Notes: generated by a model not told the origin, from the letters alone. A stretch of 43,357 bases of DNA from Nostoc spongiaeforme FACHB-130 (GCF_014698475.1 NZ_JACJTB010000055.1:1-43357); one strand, 5' to 3'; positions 33,876 to 42,021 are shown, numbered from the stretch's first letter. Numbers and translations are program-made.

Positions 33876-35519
33876 CTACAGTTCACAACTCAATTCACCG
33901 GCTTTTTGAGTAAATCGGCGATTTTCTCTGTAATCTACAGGACAATCAATAACGGCGGGTACATCCTGTGCTAAGGCTTCTTTAAGTATCGGGATTAAAT
34001 CGAGACTAGATTCCACACGATAACCTTTTAAACCCATACTTTCGGCTAATTTGACAAAATCAGGATTACCAAAATGGACGAAAGATGAATTACCTTTACC
34101 AAAGTGGTTTTCTTGTTTCCATTCAATTAAGCCATAGCCACCATCATTAAAGATTAAGGTGACAAAGGGAGTACCCACACGCAAAGCAGTTTCTAATTCT
34201 TGGCAATTCATCATAAAGCCACCATCACCAGTCACGGCGACAATTTTGCGTTTGGGATATACGAGTTTAGCGGCTAAAGCACCAGGAATTGCAATCCCCA
34301 TTGCGGCAAAGCCATTAGAAATAATGCAAGTATTGGGACTATGGCAATGATAATGACGCGCCATCCACATTTTATGTGCGCCAACGTCGGAAATTACAAT
34401 ATCATCTGGCCCCATGACTTGCCGCAAGTCGTAAATTAATTTTTGCGGTTTAATTGGATAACCTTCATCATTAGCATATTGTTCATAATCAGCGCGAATT
34501 TCACCGCGTAAACTAATCGCATAAGGATTAGGTTTACCTTGGCGGTCTGCTACTTTTAAAATTTCAAACAAAGAATCAGAAATATCCCCAATAACTTCGA
34601 CATTGCAAACATAACTACTGTCAATTTCTGCCGCAGATGTACTAATATGTACGATGGGAATATTACCTTCAGGATTCCATTTTTTCGGCGAAAATTCAAT
34701 TAAATCATAGCCGATCGCAATTACTAAATCTGTATTATCAAAACCGCAGGTAATAAAATCCCGTTGCTGTAATCCGACAGACCATAACGCTAAAGGATGA
34801 GTATAAGGAATTACACCTTTTCCCATAAATGTATTAGCAACAGGGATATTCATTTGGGTAGCAAATTGTGTCACTGCATCACTAGCTTGACCACGAATTG
34901 CACCATTACCAACTAAAATTAAGGGATTTACTGCTTGAGAAATAATCGCGGCGGCGGCGCGGATGCTGGCGAAAGATGCGTAGGTTTTTTCAATTTTATC
35001 GCGCTGTAAAGGTTTCCCTTCCACAGGCATAGCGGCGATATTTTCTGGTAAATCGATATGCACTGCACCGGGTTTTTCAGTTTGCGATCGCTTGAAGGCT
35101 TTGCGGACAACTTCTGGTGTAATACTCGGTCGCACAATCTGTTTATTCCACTTAGTTACCGGGGCAAACATCGCCACTAAATCTAAATATTGATGAGATT
35201 CAATGTGCATTCTATCGGTTCCCACTTGCCCAGTAATTGCTACTAAAGGCGCACCATCAAGATTTGCATCAGCCACACCAGTCATGAGATTTGTTGCCCC
35301 AGGGCCAAGGGTAGAAAGACAAACCCCGGCTTTACCAGTTAACCGTCCATAAACATCGGCCATAAAAGCCGCACCTTGTTCATGACGAGTTGTAATAAAT
35401 TTAATGGTAGAGTGTTTGATTGCTTCTAAAACGTGTAAATTTTCCTCACCCGGTAGTCCAAAAACATACTCTACACCTTCATTTTCTAAACACTTTACTA
35501 ATAGTTCTGCTGTATTCAT
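33876..35519 (-). CDS. TPP-dependent decarboxylase of the acetolactate synthase family, probable 2-oxoglutarate decarboxylase
   Basis: The protein has 547 residues from ATG 35519, chosen because GAGGAAC lies just upstream; an in-frame codon at 35555 would add 12. Catalytic Glu47 is in TRHEQGAAFMADVYGR; the TPP/Mg motif is GDGGFMMN (431) to ND (458-459). By sequence alone it would be called a large acetolactate synthase subunit. It is followed in the same direction by a succinic semialdehyde dehydrogenase-like gene's partner position, and no small regulatory subunit is near. In Synechococcus PCC 7002 the same pair is 2-oxoglutarate decarboxylase (A2770) and SSADH (A2771), which complete the TCA cycle. 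I infer that function here. Confidence 0.8.
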   Translation of the reverse strand: MNTAELLVKCLENEGVEYVFGLPGEENLHVLEAIKHSTIKFITTRHEQGAAFMADVYGRLTGKAGVCLSTLGPGATNLMTGVADANLDGAPLVAITGQVGTDRMHIESHQYLDLVAMFAPVTKWNKQIVRPSITPEVVRKAFKRSQTEKPGAVHIDLPENIAAMPVEGKPLQRDKIEKTYASFASIRAAAAIISQAVNPLILVGNGAIRGQASDAVTQFATQMNIPVANTFMGKGVIPYTHPLALWSVGLQQRDFITCGFDNTDLVIAIGYDLIEFSPKKWNPEGNIPIVHISTSAAEIDSSYVCNVEVIGDISDSLFEILKVADRQGKPNPYAISLRGEIRADYEQYANDEGYPIKPQKLIYDLRQVMGPDDIVISDVGAHKMWMARHYHCHSPNTCIISNGFAAMGIAIPGALAAKLVYPKRKIVAVTGDGGFMMNCQELETALRVGTPFVTLIFNDGGYGLIEWKQENHFGKGNSSFVHFGNPDFVKLAESMGLKGYRVESSLDLIPILKEALAQDVPAVIDCPVDYRENRRFTQKAGELSCEL

Positions 35520-35550
35520 TTTAAGTTCCTCATAAGATGCACGAAATATC

Positions 35551-35609
35551 GTCATTGGTCATTAGTCATTTGTCCTTTGTGTTAATACCAATGACGAATG
35601 ACCAATGAC
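35551..35609. repeat. inverted repeat between the two TCA-bypass genes
   Basis: Perfect 12-base arms GTCATTGGTCAT and ATGACCAATGAC are separated by 35 bases with further weak pairing. TCATTAGTCATTTGTCC-type strings are frequent Nostoc intergenic repeats. It lies in the 100-bp gap between co-oriented genes and may modulate readthrough. Confidence 0.5.
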
Positions 35610-35619
35610 AAAGGACTAA

Positions 35620-36987
35620 TCACTTCACCCAAACAGTTTTAACATTGACAAACTCTTGTATGCCTTGAATGCTTAATTCTCGGCCATAGCCAGAACGTTT
35701 GATACCGCCAAAGGGCAAGCGGGGGTCAGATTTAACTAAACCATTGATAAAGACTGCACCAGCTTCAATTTCGGCAATTAAGCGTGAACGTTCTTGGTCG
35801 TTGTTTGTCCAAGCACTTGCACCCAAACCAAAGGGTGTAGCATTTGCCAGTTTAATCGCTGCATCAATATTTGGCACTCGAAATAACAAGGCGACTGGGC
35901 CAAAAAATTCTTCCTGGGCAATTGGCGCGTCAAGAGGAATATCTGAGATGATTGTCGGTGGATAAAAGTTACCTGGAAGGTTTGATATAGGATGCCCACC
36001 AGTCAAGACTTTACCGCCGCTTTGTTTGGCAACTTGTACTTGCTGATCTAACTCTTGGAGGATATCTGGTGTGGCGAGTGGCCCTAAATCGGTGTCTGGT
36101 TGCATAGGATCGCCGACTTTTAAAGCCAGGAATTTATCTAACAATAACTTCTCGAATTGATCAGCGATCGCTTCTTCCACAATAAAGCGTTTCGCCGCAA
36201 TACAAGATTGCCCGTTATTTAACATCCGGGCGGCGGTGGCTGTAGCTGCTGCGGCTGCTATATCCGCACTGGCTAAAATAATAAACGGGTCACTTCCTCC
36301 CAATTCCAAAACAGTTTTTTTAATGTGTTTGCCGGCGTTGGCGGCTAAAGACGCACCCGCAGGTTCACTTCCAGTTAAGGTAGCCGCTTTTACTCGGTCA
36401 TCAGCAATTAAATCAGCTACTTTTGCCGCACCAATTAATAAAGTTTGAAATACACCTCCAGGAAAACCAGCCCGTTGGAAAATATCGGCAATTGCTAAAG
36501 CCGATTGCGGTACATTCGACGCATGTTTTAATAAACCAACATTACCTGCCATCAGTGCAGGTGCAGCAAAGCGAAACACTTGCCAAAAGGGAAAATTCCA
36601 CGGCATAACTGCCAAAATTACCCCCAATGGTTGATAGCAGACAAAGCTATGACTAGCATCTGTTTTCACAGTCACATCCGCTAAAAAATCAGCAGCATTT
36701 TCCGCATAATAGCGACAAACACTGGCACATTTTTCAACTTCTGCGATCGCTGCTTTGTATGGTTTACCCATTTCCAGCGTCATGATTTTGCCAAAGTCTG
36801 CCTTTTCTTGGTCTAAAATTTCCGCAGCTTTTTGCAACCAGAGCGATCGCTGTGGGAAACTCGTCTTACGGTACTGCTCAAAAGCCTGATTTGCCAAATT
36901 TAGTTTAGCGGCAATTTCTACATCGTTGAGTGGCTCAAAAGTTTTGAGCGTCTCCCCAGTGGCGGGATTGATGGTGGCGATAGCCAT
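35620..36987 (-). CDS. succinate-semialdehyde dehydrogenase
   Basis: The protein has 455 residues of the aldehyde dehydrogenase superfamily. Catalytic Cys262 is in NNGQSCIAAKR, the general base Glu228 in VLELGGSDP and the oxyanion Asn131 in MPWNFPFWQ. KHASNVP (154-160) forms the cofactor pocket. The short form without N-terminal extension and the GQSCIAAKR block are typical of succinic semialdehyde dehydrogenases of the Sad/GabD-like group. It is transcribed upstream of the TPP decarboxylase. Together they would convert 2-oxoglutarate to succinate via succinic semialdehyde, replacing the missing 2-oxoglutarate dehydrogenase. The family is certain; the substrate rests on the pairing. NAD or NADP preference is not assigned. 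Confidence 0.87.
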   Translation of the reverse strand: MAIATINPATGETLKTFEPLNDVEIAAKLNLANQAFEQYRKTSFPQRSLWLQKAAEILDQEKADFGKIMTLEMGKPYKAAIAEVEKCASVCRYYAENAADFLADVTVKTDASHSFVCYQPLGVILAVMPWNFPFWQVFRFAAPALMAGNVGLLKHASNVPQSALAIADIFQRAGFPGGVFQTLLIGAAKVADLIADDRVKAATLTGSEPAGASLAANAGKHIKKTVLELGGSDPFIILASADIAAAAATATAARMLNNGQSCIAAKRFIVEEAIADQFEKLLLDKFLALKVGDPMQPDTDLGPLATPDILQELDQQVQVAKQSGGKVLTGGHPISNLPGNFYPPTIISDIPLDAPIAQEEFFGPVALLFRVPNIDAAIKLANATPFGLGASAWTNNDQERSRLIAEIEAGAVFINGLVKSDPRLPFGGIKRSGYGRELSIQGIQEFVNVKTVWVK

Positions 36988-37629
36988 TACCTGACCCCCA
37001 TTAAAAAACAGCTTGAGGTAGCCGCCTATTTTTACACAAAGTTAGTTATGGAAGCTACCACCCAAATTGTAGACTTCTTGCTCAAAATTGGTTGCTTAAT
37101 ATTACAATTTCGCAATTAAATCTATAACAATAGATACACTAATTGACTGTATTTTTAGGTAGATACAGGACAGATTCAATGATTTATGGATGAGATTTTC
37201 TTGCTCAATTACTAGGCAAAAATTACTAGATATTGTGCATGATGTTTGTGGGTGCGATCGCTAAATAATCAAGCGCACAGCCTGACATAAAGCCAGGATT
37301 TTAAGATAACACCGAAAATATTAAAGTGCTACTCGCAAAACTCTAAAAGTAGAGTCTGGTATTTTTTACCTCTGATTCCCCCAGCAAATGTAAAAGTTTG
37401 TATCGAAACCTTGTCAGTCTTTGATGATAGGATTATTTAAATTTTGACCCTTATCGGTAATATGACAGGCACAAAGTCTAAAAAAACTCTATAGATAAAC
37501 GTTAATTTCACGAAAAATCAGCAGTATTTCTCAACAGATGGTATAAAAGTTGCAGCAGAAGACACCAAAACCTTCCAAAACACAAGCAGATATTTTAAAT
37601 AACTTCAAACAGTATTAGGGGTAGCTATT
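36988..37629. other. divergent control region
   Basis: The gap is 642 bp, with no credible gene. It is A/T-rich with one HIP1 octamer near 37255. It should contain the promoters of the SSADH/decarboxylase unit (minus) and of the ATPase unit (plus). No defined box stands out. GGGGTAGC at 37619-37626 is a possible ribosome site for the ATPase ATG at 37630. Confidence 0.4.
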
Positions 37630-38340
37630 ATGCCAACAATTCATTTAATAGATGGTGAAAAAGGTGGGGTAGGAAAGTCGCTAGTCACCCGGACAATGAT
37701 TCAATATTGCTTAGATAAGAAAATTCCCTTTGTCCCCATAGAGACGGATAGATCAAATCCTGATGTGGCTGGCGTTTATAAAGGTATGTGTCAGTATGCT
37801 GTGTTTACCGAAGATGAACGCCAAGCCGACAAAGCCGATAGAATCTTTGAAATGGCAATGTCTAAGCCTGTAATTGTCAATCTCGCCGCCCAAAGCCATC
37901 GCGCCGTCAAAAACTGGATTGATAAAAACCAGTTACTGGAACTGGGAAGCGCCGAAGGAGTTAGTTTTTGCAAGTGGTTTGTCACTACAGGCGGCTATGA
38001 CAGCCTCAATTTATTTGTTCAGTCAATTAATAGCTATGGTGATAAAGTTCCTCATGTCCTCGTGAGAAATTGCGGACTATGTGACGACTGGGAACATGTT
38101 GATTCTGACCCGAACATGCAACAGTTAGTACAGAAACATAACGTTCAGGTTGTGGACTTTCCGAAATTGGCATACAAAGAAAGAAACATCATTGACCAAA
38201 CTCGGATGACTTTCTCAGAAGCAAGAGAATACAAAGAATTTGGAATTTTGAGCAAACAGCGAGTCGTACATTTTCTCAAGCTGGCTTACGCGGCTTTTGA
38301 AAAAGTTGGCATTTGGTATGAAGAAGTAAAGCAGGCTTAA
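37630..38340 (+). CDS. ParA/MinD-like P-loop ATPase (MobD-like)
   Basis: The protein has 236 residues. It has the deviant Walker A motif GEKGGVGKS (9-17) with signature Lys11 and Lys16, followed by switch-like ETDRSNPDV (38-46). There is no recognisable DNA-binding or partner domain. The middle region NLAAQSHRAVKNWI and SFCKWFVTTGGYDSLNLF is typical of a small group annotated as mobilisation MobD-like or nucleotide-binding proteins. A membrane-protein gene starts six bases after the stop, so the two are translationally linked. It could position or gate the membrane partner; no plasmid mobilisation genes are nearby, so that annotation is probably historical. Function unknown. Confidence 0.75.
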   Translation: MPTIHLIDGEKGGVGKSLVTRTMIQYCLDKKIPFVPIETDRSNPDVAGVYKGMCQYAVFTEDERQADKADRIFEMAMSKPVIVNLAAQSHRAVKNWIDKNQLLELGSAEGVSFCKWFVTTGGYDSLNLFVQSINSYGDKVPHVLVRNCGLCDDWEHVDSDPNMQQLVQKHNVQVVDFPKLAYKERNIIDQTRMTFSEAREYKEFGILSKQRVVHFLKLAYAAFEKVGIWYEEVKQA

Positions 38341-38346
38341 AATGAG

Positions 38347-39063
38347 ATGAATTGGAGTATTTTCTTGGCTGCGCTTGGTAGTACAAGTGTGGAGTTTTTC
38401 GAGGTGGTAGCGATCGCCTATGCTATTGGTAGTTCTGGTTATGTTAGAGAAGCCGTTTGGGGTTCTATCGTCGGGTTGATAGCTGTGTTGTCTGTAGCGA
38501 TCGCTGTCGGCACTGGGTTACAATTCTTACCATTACAACCATTGCAAATCTTGATTGGCGGGTTATTGTTGTGGTTTGGTTGGGGATGGACGCAAAAGTC
38601 TGTACGCCGACTAGCCACAGGAAGGCGTGCAGGCTGGATTAATGATGATGTTCTGGAAAAAGAGGGTATTGTTTTAGAACAGGAATCTGGGGGATTTAGC
38701 AAACTGAATTTCCTGATTATGACTAAAAGTGTAGCATTGGAAGCCTTAGAAATAGTTGTGATTGTGATGACATTGGGTTTAGCAAGCAGCGCATGGTCTG
38801 AGGCGATCACAGCTACAGGGTTAGCTTTATTATTATCTTTAGTTGTGGTAGTTTTTTTACATCAATATTTAGTGAAACTGCCAGAAGTCTTAATAAAACT
38901 GGGTGCAGGAATTATGCTCTGTGCAATGGGGACTTTTTGGTTAGGGGAAGGTATGGGGGTAGAGTTTCCTTTTGATGAGGTTTCGATTCTGATTTTGATG
39001 ACTTTATATAGTTTCACAGCCGGTATTTCAGTATATTGGCTCAAAAATCAAGCTGTAACATGA
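38347..39063 (+). CDS. COG4280-type multi-pass membrane protein (GDT1/TMEM165-like)
   Basis: The protein has 238 residues and six or so membrane helices in two repeats of three. Each repeat begins with an acidic membrane motif: TSVEFFEVVAIAYA (about 13-26) and SVALEALEIVVIV (about 128-140). A cytoplasmic loop with RRLATGRRAGW lies between (about 88-120). Such paired E-x-x-E motifs recall the UPF0016/GDT1 cation transporters and the COG4280 group. Transport of a divalent cation is therefore possible but unproven. It follows the ATPase by six bases, and an ATGA overlap joins its stop to the sucrase/ferredoxin remnant. Confidence 0.75.
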   Translation: MNWSIFLAALGSTSVEFFEVVAIAYAIGSSGYVREAVWGSIVGLIAVLSVAIAVGTGLQFLPLQPLQILIGGLLLWFGWGWTQKSVRRLATGRRAGWINDDVLEKEGIVLEQESGGFSKLNFLIMTKSVALEALEIVVIVMTLGLASSAWSEAITATGLALLLSLVVVVFLHQYLVKLPEVLIKLGAGIMLCAMGTFWLGEGMGVEFPFDEVSILILMTLYSFTAGISVYWLKNQAVT

Positions 39064-39167
39064 AAAAATTAGCTGAAGATTGTCGTTACTGCTCCGTAGT
39101 TTCTAAAGCTAACCGAGAAGACCCTATTGGCACAGCCTTGGTGGTAGGTGCGTTACGCTGTCGCTAA
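39060..39167 (+). pseudogene. truncated sucrase/ferredoxin-like gene start
   Basis: ATG at 39060 overlaps the COG4280 stop (ATGA). The first 26 codons read MKKLAEDCRYCSVVSKANRE then DPIGTA, closely resembling the N-terminus of sucrase/ferredoxin-like (Suc_Fer, thioredoxin-like 2Fe-2S) proteins with its paired Cys (8 and 11). At the codon after GTA the frame runs into a GC-rich palindromic repeat (39144-39177) and stops at 39165 after 35 codons. No downstream continuation of the family is seen in the next 400 bp. It is thus probably a gene remnant, third member of a former operon. Confidence 0.6.
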
Positions 39168-39177
39168 CACATCCTAC
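39144..39177. repeat. palindromic small dispersed repeat
   Basis: GTAGGTGCGTTACGC and CGCTAACACATCCTAC form an imperfect inverted repeat around GTGT/CGCT. The GTAGG(G)TGCGTTACGCT unit is a familiar multicopy repeat in Nostoc-type genomes. It marks the break point of the sucrase/ferredoxin-like remnant. Confidence 0.6.
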
Positions 39178-39575
39178 GTATCTACGTATCTGTTCATAAA
39201 TCAAGTAGTAATCCTATATACCCCTTCACTCTCTCCCTAACCCTTGATTTTTCGTTTTCATGCGAAAGTCCTAATCAAATAGGGTGCAAGTAAGAAAATT
39301 AATTCCAGAAAAAATCTGTTTACTGACTCAAACGCTTTAATGGTAAAGCTTTCATCCGCCAATGATGAGCAACTTCCTTGCGAGGTCGGGACTAATTTTT
39401 GAAATACAGTATTTTTTATACTGAAATTTATAAATAAATACGAGGGTGTTGACACCCTGTAGATTAATGTGTATCTTCAAAGTATATACGTCAGACATAT
39501 AACAGCATTTTGCTTTGACTAAGAAAGCTGAAGCCTAAACGTATAGGTTTTCACGAAATTATTTTGGAGCTAACT
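39168..39575. other. noncoding region between the remnant and mazE
   Basis: The gap is about 400 bp. Near 39233-39273 lies an inverted partial copy of the AGGACTTACGCA-type repeat (the complement reads TTAGGACTTTCGCATG, then CGAAAAATCAAGGGTT, as at 33625). The rest is A/T-rich. No gene is supported. The segment from 39540 holds GGAG at 39566, the ribosome site of mazE. Confidence 0.5.
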
Positions 39576-39818
39576 ATGACATCTGTTGTTGCTAAATGGG
39601 GAAATAGTTTAGCTATTAGGATTCCAAAATCGGTAGCTGAACAAGCACACGTAACTGAGGGCATTGGTATAGATTTTTCCGTAGAAGGAAACAGCATTAT
39701 TATCACGCCACAAAAAAGAAGAAAATATACTCTTGATGAGTTATTGGAAGGGATGACTCCTGAGAATTTTCATTCTGAATTTGAAACTGGCAATGCTGTG
39801 GGGAATGAAGATTGGTAG
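39576..39818 (+). CDS. mazE: MazE/AbrB-type antitoxin
   Basis: The protein has 80 residues. The N-terminal 45 residues form a swapped-hairpin (AbrB/MazE) DNA-binding domain: AKWGNSLAIRIPKSVAEQ, a typical opening, then GIGIDFSVEGNSIIITP. The C-terminal 35 are acidic and unstructured (LDELLEGMTPENFHSEF), the part that wraps and blocks the toxin. ATG 39576 follows GGAGC at a good distance. The stop overlaps the start of the toxin gene, so expression is coupled. The antitoxin should bind its own promoter. The family call is strong. Confidence 0.92.
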   Translation: MTSVVAKWGNSLAIRIPKSVAEQAHVTEGIGIDFSVEGNSIIITPQKRRKYTLDELLEGMTPENFHSEFETGNAVGNEDW

Positions 39819-40255
39819 TTAAACCATATTTTCCTGAAAGAGGAGATATTATCAAGTTAGAATTTGGAGCAGAGAAACAGTTTACTGTTGATTCGATTCA
39901 GCGTGCATTTGCCCTTCACCAAGCTGGAATGTCATTTGAAGACATTGCTGTAACGTTGAATAATGAGCTTCAACAACAAGGACGCGAACAACAGGGCTAC
40001 CGCCCTGTTCTCGTTATATCTCCAATTAAATACAATCAAATGTCTTCTCTAGTTTTGGCGTGTCCCATAACTAGTAAATCAAAAGGACTTAAATTTGAAG
40101 TTCCGCTTACTGAAGACATGAAAACAGAAGGAGTTGTACTAGCTGATCAAATTAAAACACTTGACTGGAAAGCTAGAAAAGTAAAATTTGTTGAAACAGT
40201 TTCAACAGATTTAATAGAAGAAGTGCAAGCAAAGTTAGAAACGTTAATTTTCTAA
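39812..40255 (+). CDS. mazF: MazF-type endoribonuclease toxin with an extra helical insert
   Basis: The protein has 147 residues, beginning with TTG 39812 inside the end of mazE. MazF parts are ERGDIIKLEF (9-18), GYRPVLVIS (62-70), the ACPITSKSKG block (83-92) and VVLADQIKTLDWKARK (108-123). They give the usual SH3-like barrel, with the conserved Arg64-Pro65 and Thr87/Ser88 region expected at the RNA site. Between strand 1 and the RPVLVIS strand there are about 37 extra residues (20-56). Normal MazF has a short loop there. The insert contains a helix-turn-helix-like stretch IQRAFALHQAGMSFEDIAVTL. It should cleave mRNA when free. The insert function is unknown. Confidence 0.88.
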   Translation: MVVKPYFPERGDIIKLEFGAEKQFTVDSIQRAFALHQAGMSFEDIAVTLNNELQQQGREQQGYRPVLVISPIKYNQMSSLVLACPITSKSKGLKFEVPLTEDMKTEGVVLADQIKTLDWKARKVKFVETVSTDLIEEVQAKLETLIF

Positions 40256-40430
40256 ATTAGCTTTTGTATAGTATTTTAATAACAAACTAATAAATATTGT
40301 TCATTATCTCATTTCTCCTCCAGCTTTTACCTCGCAATAGAGATGCACAACACTGGCTCTCAAAAGCATTGATTTATCTGGGTGTGACTAGTCTTAGTAA
40401 GAAATTCAGGGTGGAATTTGCTGACTTTGA

Positions 40431-40613
40431 GGGCATTGTAATTATCGCTGGATTTGGAGCGATCGCACTCACTCATCTAGGGCATTGTAATTATCGCTGA
40501 AGTTGGGGCGATCGCACTTGCTTATCTAGGTGATTGTAATTATCGCTGGATTGGGAGCGATCGCACTTACTCATCTAGGCAATTGTAATTATCACTGGAT
40601 TGGGAGCGATCGC
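40431..40613. repeat. 49-bp tandem repeat, 3.7 copies, each with HIP1
   Basis: Units at 40431-40479, 40480-40528 and 40529-40577 are 49 bp each and a fourth, partial, ends at 40613. Each carries ATTGTAATTATC, then GCGATCGCAC (HIP1) and TCATCTAGG. Copies differ by a few bases. 49 is not a multiple of three, so it is not a coding repeat. The region lies between the toxin gene and the peptidoglycan-binding protein. Confidence 0.9.
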
Positions 40614-40704
40614 TCCACAACCCACCATATTGTGCTGTACTAGCTTTTTTCTGGACTCCAGTGGCTGGTAATATTAGCAACAGAAGATTCTGGGGGTAAA
40701 TTCC

Positions 40705-41577
40705 ATGAAAGGCAGCCTAACAGCATGTTTCTTGAAGTACTTAGAGTTACGGTCAGGCTTGCGTTGCTTGAGTGCTAATCAGTTGTATTGGTTACTGCTG
40801 TTATTTTCTCCGCCTTTACTTGTGGCTTCTTCGTCTATAGTTTCATTGGCTGCACCTTTGGAAATCGCTCAAGCTGTACCAAATGCTGCTATTTCTCGTC
40901 CGACGCTGAAAATTGGCTCCCAAGGGGAACGTGTTTCGGAGTTGCAAGCCGCACTCAAGATTTTAGGCTTTTACTCAGGGAATGTTGATGGAGTTTATAA
41001 CGAAAATACGGCAAATGCAGTTTCTCGTTTCAAGCAAGCCGTTGGTTTAAATCCTGATGGGGTAGTTGATGCGGCTACTTGGCAAAAACTGTTTCCTAAA
41101 GAACCTGCATCTACCAACACGGCTGCATCTTTGTCAGCAACTCGACCAAACACTACCAACACTGCTGTAGCGAAACCAGAACCAAGACCTGCTACTCCCA
41201 GAACTAGAACCACCCAAGTACCAACACTCGCACCAGAACCAAAACCAGTTAACCGCAGAACTCCCACAACGCAACGCAGAACTCCGACAAAGCCAGCAGC
41301 ACCAACTATTACCTTTCGCCAAGTTCCGGGAATTCAATACACTGCGGAAGGATACCCAATTTTACGTTTAGGGATGAGTGGTCAAGATGTCATCACGTTG
41401 CAAAAACAATTACAAAGGTTTGGTTTTTTGAATAGTGGTAATGTCGATGGTGATTTTGGGCGCACTACCGAAACCGCAGTGAAAGCGTTGCAAAGGCGCT
41501 ATGGTTTAGAAGAAGATGGTGTGGCTGGTGGTGCTACCTGGGACATTCTCTTGCGGCGATCGCCTGGGCAACGATAG
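40705..41577 (+). CDS. exported protein with two peptidoglycan-binding domains
   Basis: The protein has 290 residues. A signal anchor (about 28-52) includes LLLLFSPPLLVASSSIV. Two PG_binding_1 domains occur: residues about 66-130 (LKIGSQGERVSELQAALKILGFYSGNVDG...TANAVSRFKQAVGLNPDG) and about 218-285 (LRLGMSGQDVITLQKQLQRFGFLNSGNVDGDFGRTTETAVKALQ). The linker (132-210) is Thr/Pro/Arg-rich. There is no catalytic domain. It should bind cell-wall peptidoglycan in the periplasm. The ATG at 40705 follows GGGGGT. No operon partner is evident. Confidence 0.87.
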   Translation: MKGSLTACFLKYLELRSGLRCLSANQLYWLLLLFSPPLLVASSSIVSLAAPLEIAQAVPNAAISRPTLKIGSQGERVSELQAALKILGFYSGNVDGVYNENTANAVSRFKQAVGLNPDGVVDAATWQKLFPKEPASTNTAASLSATRPNTTNTAVAKPEPRPATPRTRTTQVPTLAPEPKPVNRRTPTTQRRTPTKPAAPTITFRQVPGIQYTAEGYPILRLGMSGQDVITLQKQLQRFGFLNSGNVDGDFGRTTETAVKALQRRYGLEEDGVAGGATWDILLRRSPGQR

Positions 41578-41606
41578 GCTAATAATACGTAGTTATGTCA
41601 GTTTTC

Positions 41607-41634
41607 AGTAGGGATGGTATATGGCATCTCTACT
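41607..41634 (+). terminator. weak terminator-like hairpin
   Basis: Arms AGTAGGGATG and CATCTCTACT pair with one G-U across eight bases and are followed by CAATTT. It lies 30 bp after the peptidoglycan-binding gene and before the next start at 41668. No clear T run, so weak. Confidence 0.4.
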
Positions 41635-41667
41635 CAATTTATGTGATGGAAGTAGTACCTGTTTGAT

Positions 41668-42021
41668 ATGAAACACTTTTTGTTAACTTGGCTGGCTACT
41701 GCGGTGGCGTTACTGATTACTTCTAGAATTGTCGATGGTTTTATTGTCAATAATTTTGTTGCGGCTTTGGTAGCAGTATTCGTTATTGGGTTGGTTAATG
41801 CTTTTATCAGACCAGTTTTGCGCCTGTTAGCCTTTCCCATTACTTTACTAACTTTTGGGTTATTTACATTCGTAATTAATGCTTTATCTCTGTGGTTAGC
41901 CAGTGCCATTACTCCCGGTACTGGTTTTGAGATTAAAGGCTTTTTACCCGCTTTGCTGGGGTCAATTGTATTATCAATTGTGTCGAGTGTGATTAATTAT
42001 TTTCTGAGAGCTGTTGAATAA
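41668..42021 (+). CDS. small four-helix membrane protein (phage-holin-4 superfamily)
   Basis: The protein has 117 residues with four hydrophobic helices: 2-22, 27-50, 53-80 and 88-114. The pattern KHFLLTWLATAVALLITSRIVDGF, then GLVNAFIRPVLRLLAFPITLLTFGLFTFVINALSLWLAS, is typical of the DUF360/YvlD-like phage holin 4 superfamily. These are chromosomal and not part of a phage here. The role is unclear, with envelope stress or permeability suggested for relatives. It is probably a single gene. Confidence 0.85.
   Translation: MKHFLLTWLATAVALLITSRIVDGFIVNNFVAALVAVFVIGLVNAFIRPVLRLLAFPITLLTFGLFTFVINALSLWLASAITPGTGFEIKGFLPALLGSIVLSIVSSVINYFLRAVE

Noticed and set aside
37630-38340. Plasmid partition or mobilisation locus
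   Set aside because: Despite the ParA/MobD-like motif there is no ParB, relaxase, origin or other plasmid gene nearby; its partner is a membrane protein.
40297-40500. Frame of 67 codons before the tandem array
   Set aside because: It ends inside the 49-bp repeat, no clear ribosome site, no recognised domain. It might be a decayed gene remnant but cannot be supported.
40431-40613. CRISPR array
   Set aside because: Units are contiguous 49-bp direct repeats with no variable spacers, and no cas genes are in the window.
41668-42021. Prophage lysis gene
   Set aside because: The holin-4 superfamily name is structural; no other phage gene is present and relatives are ordinary chromosomal membrane proteins.
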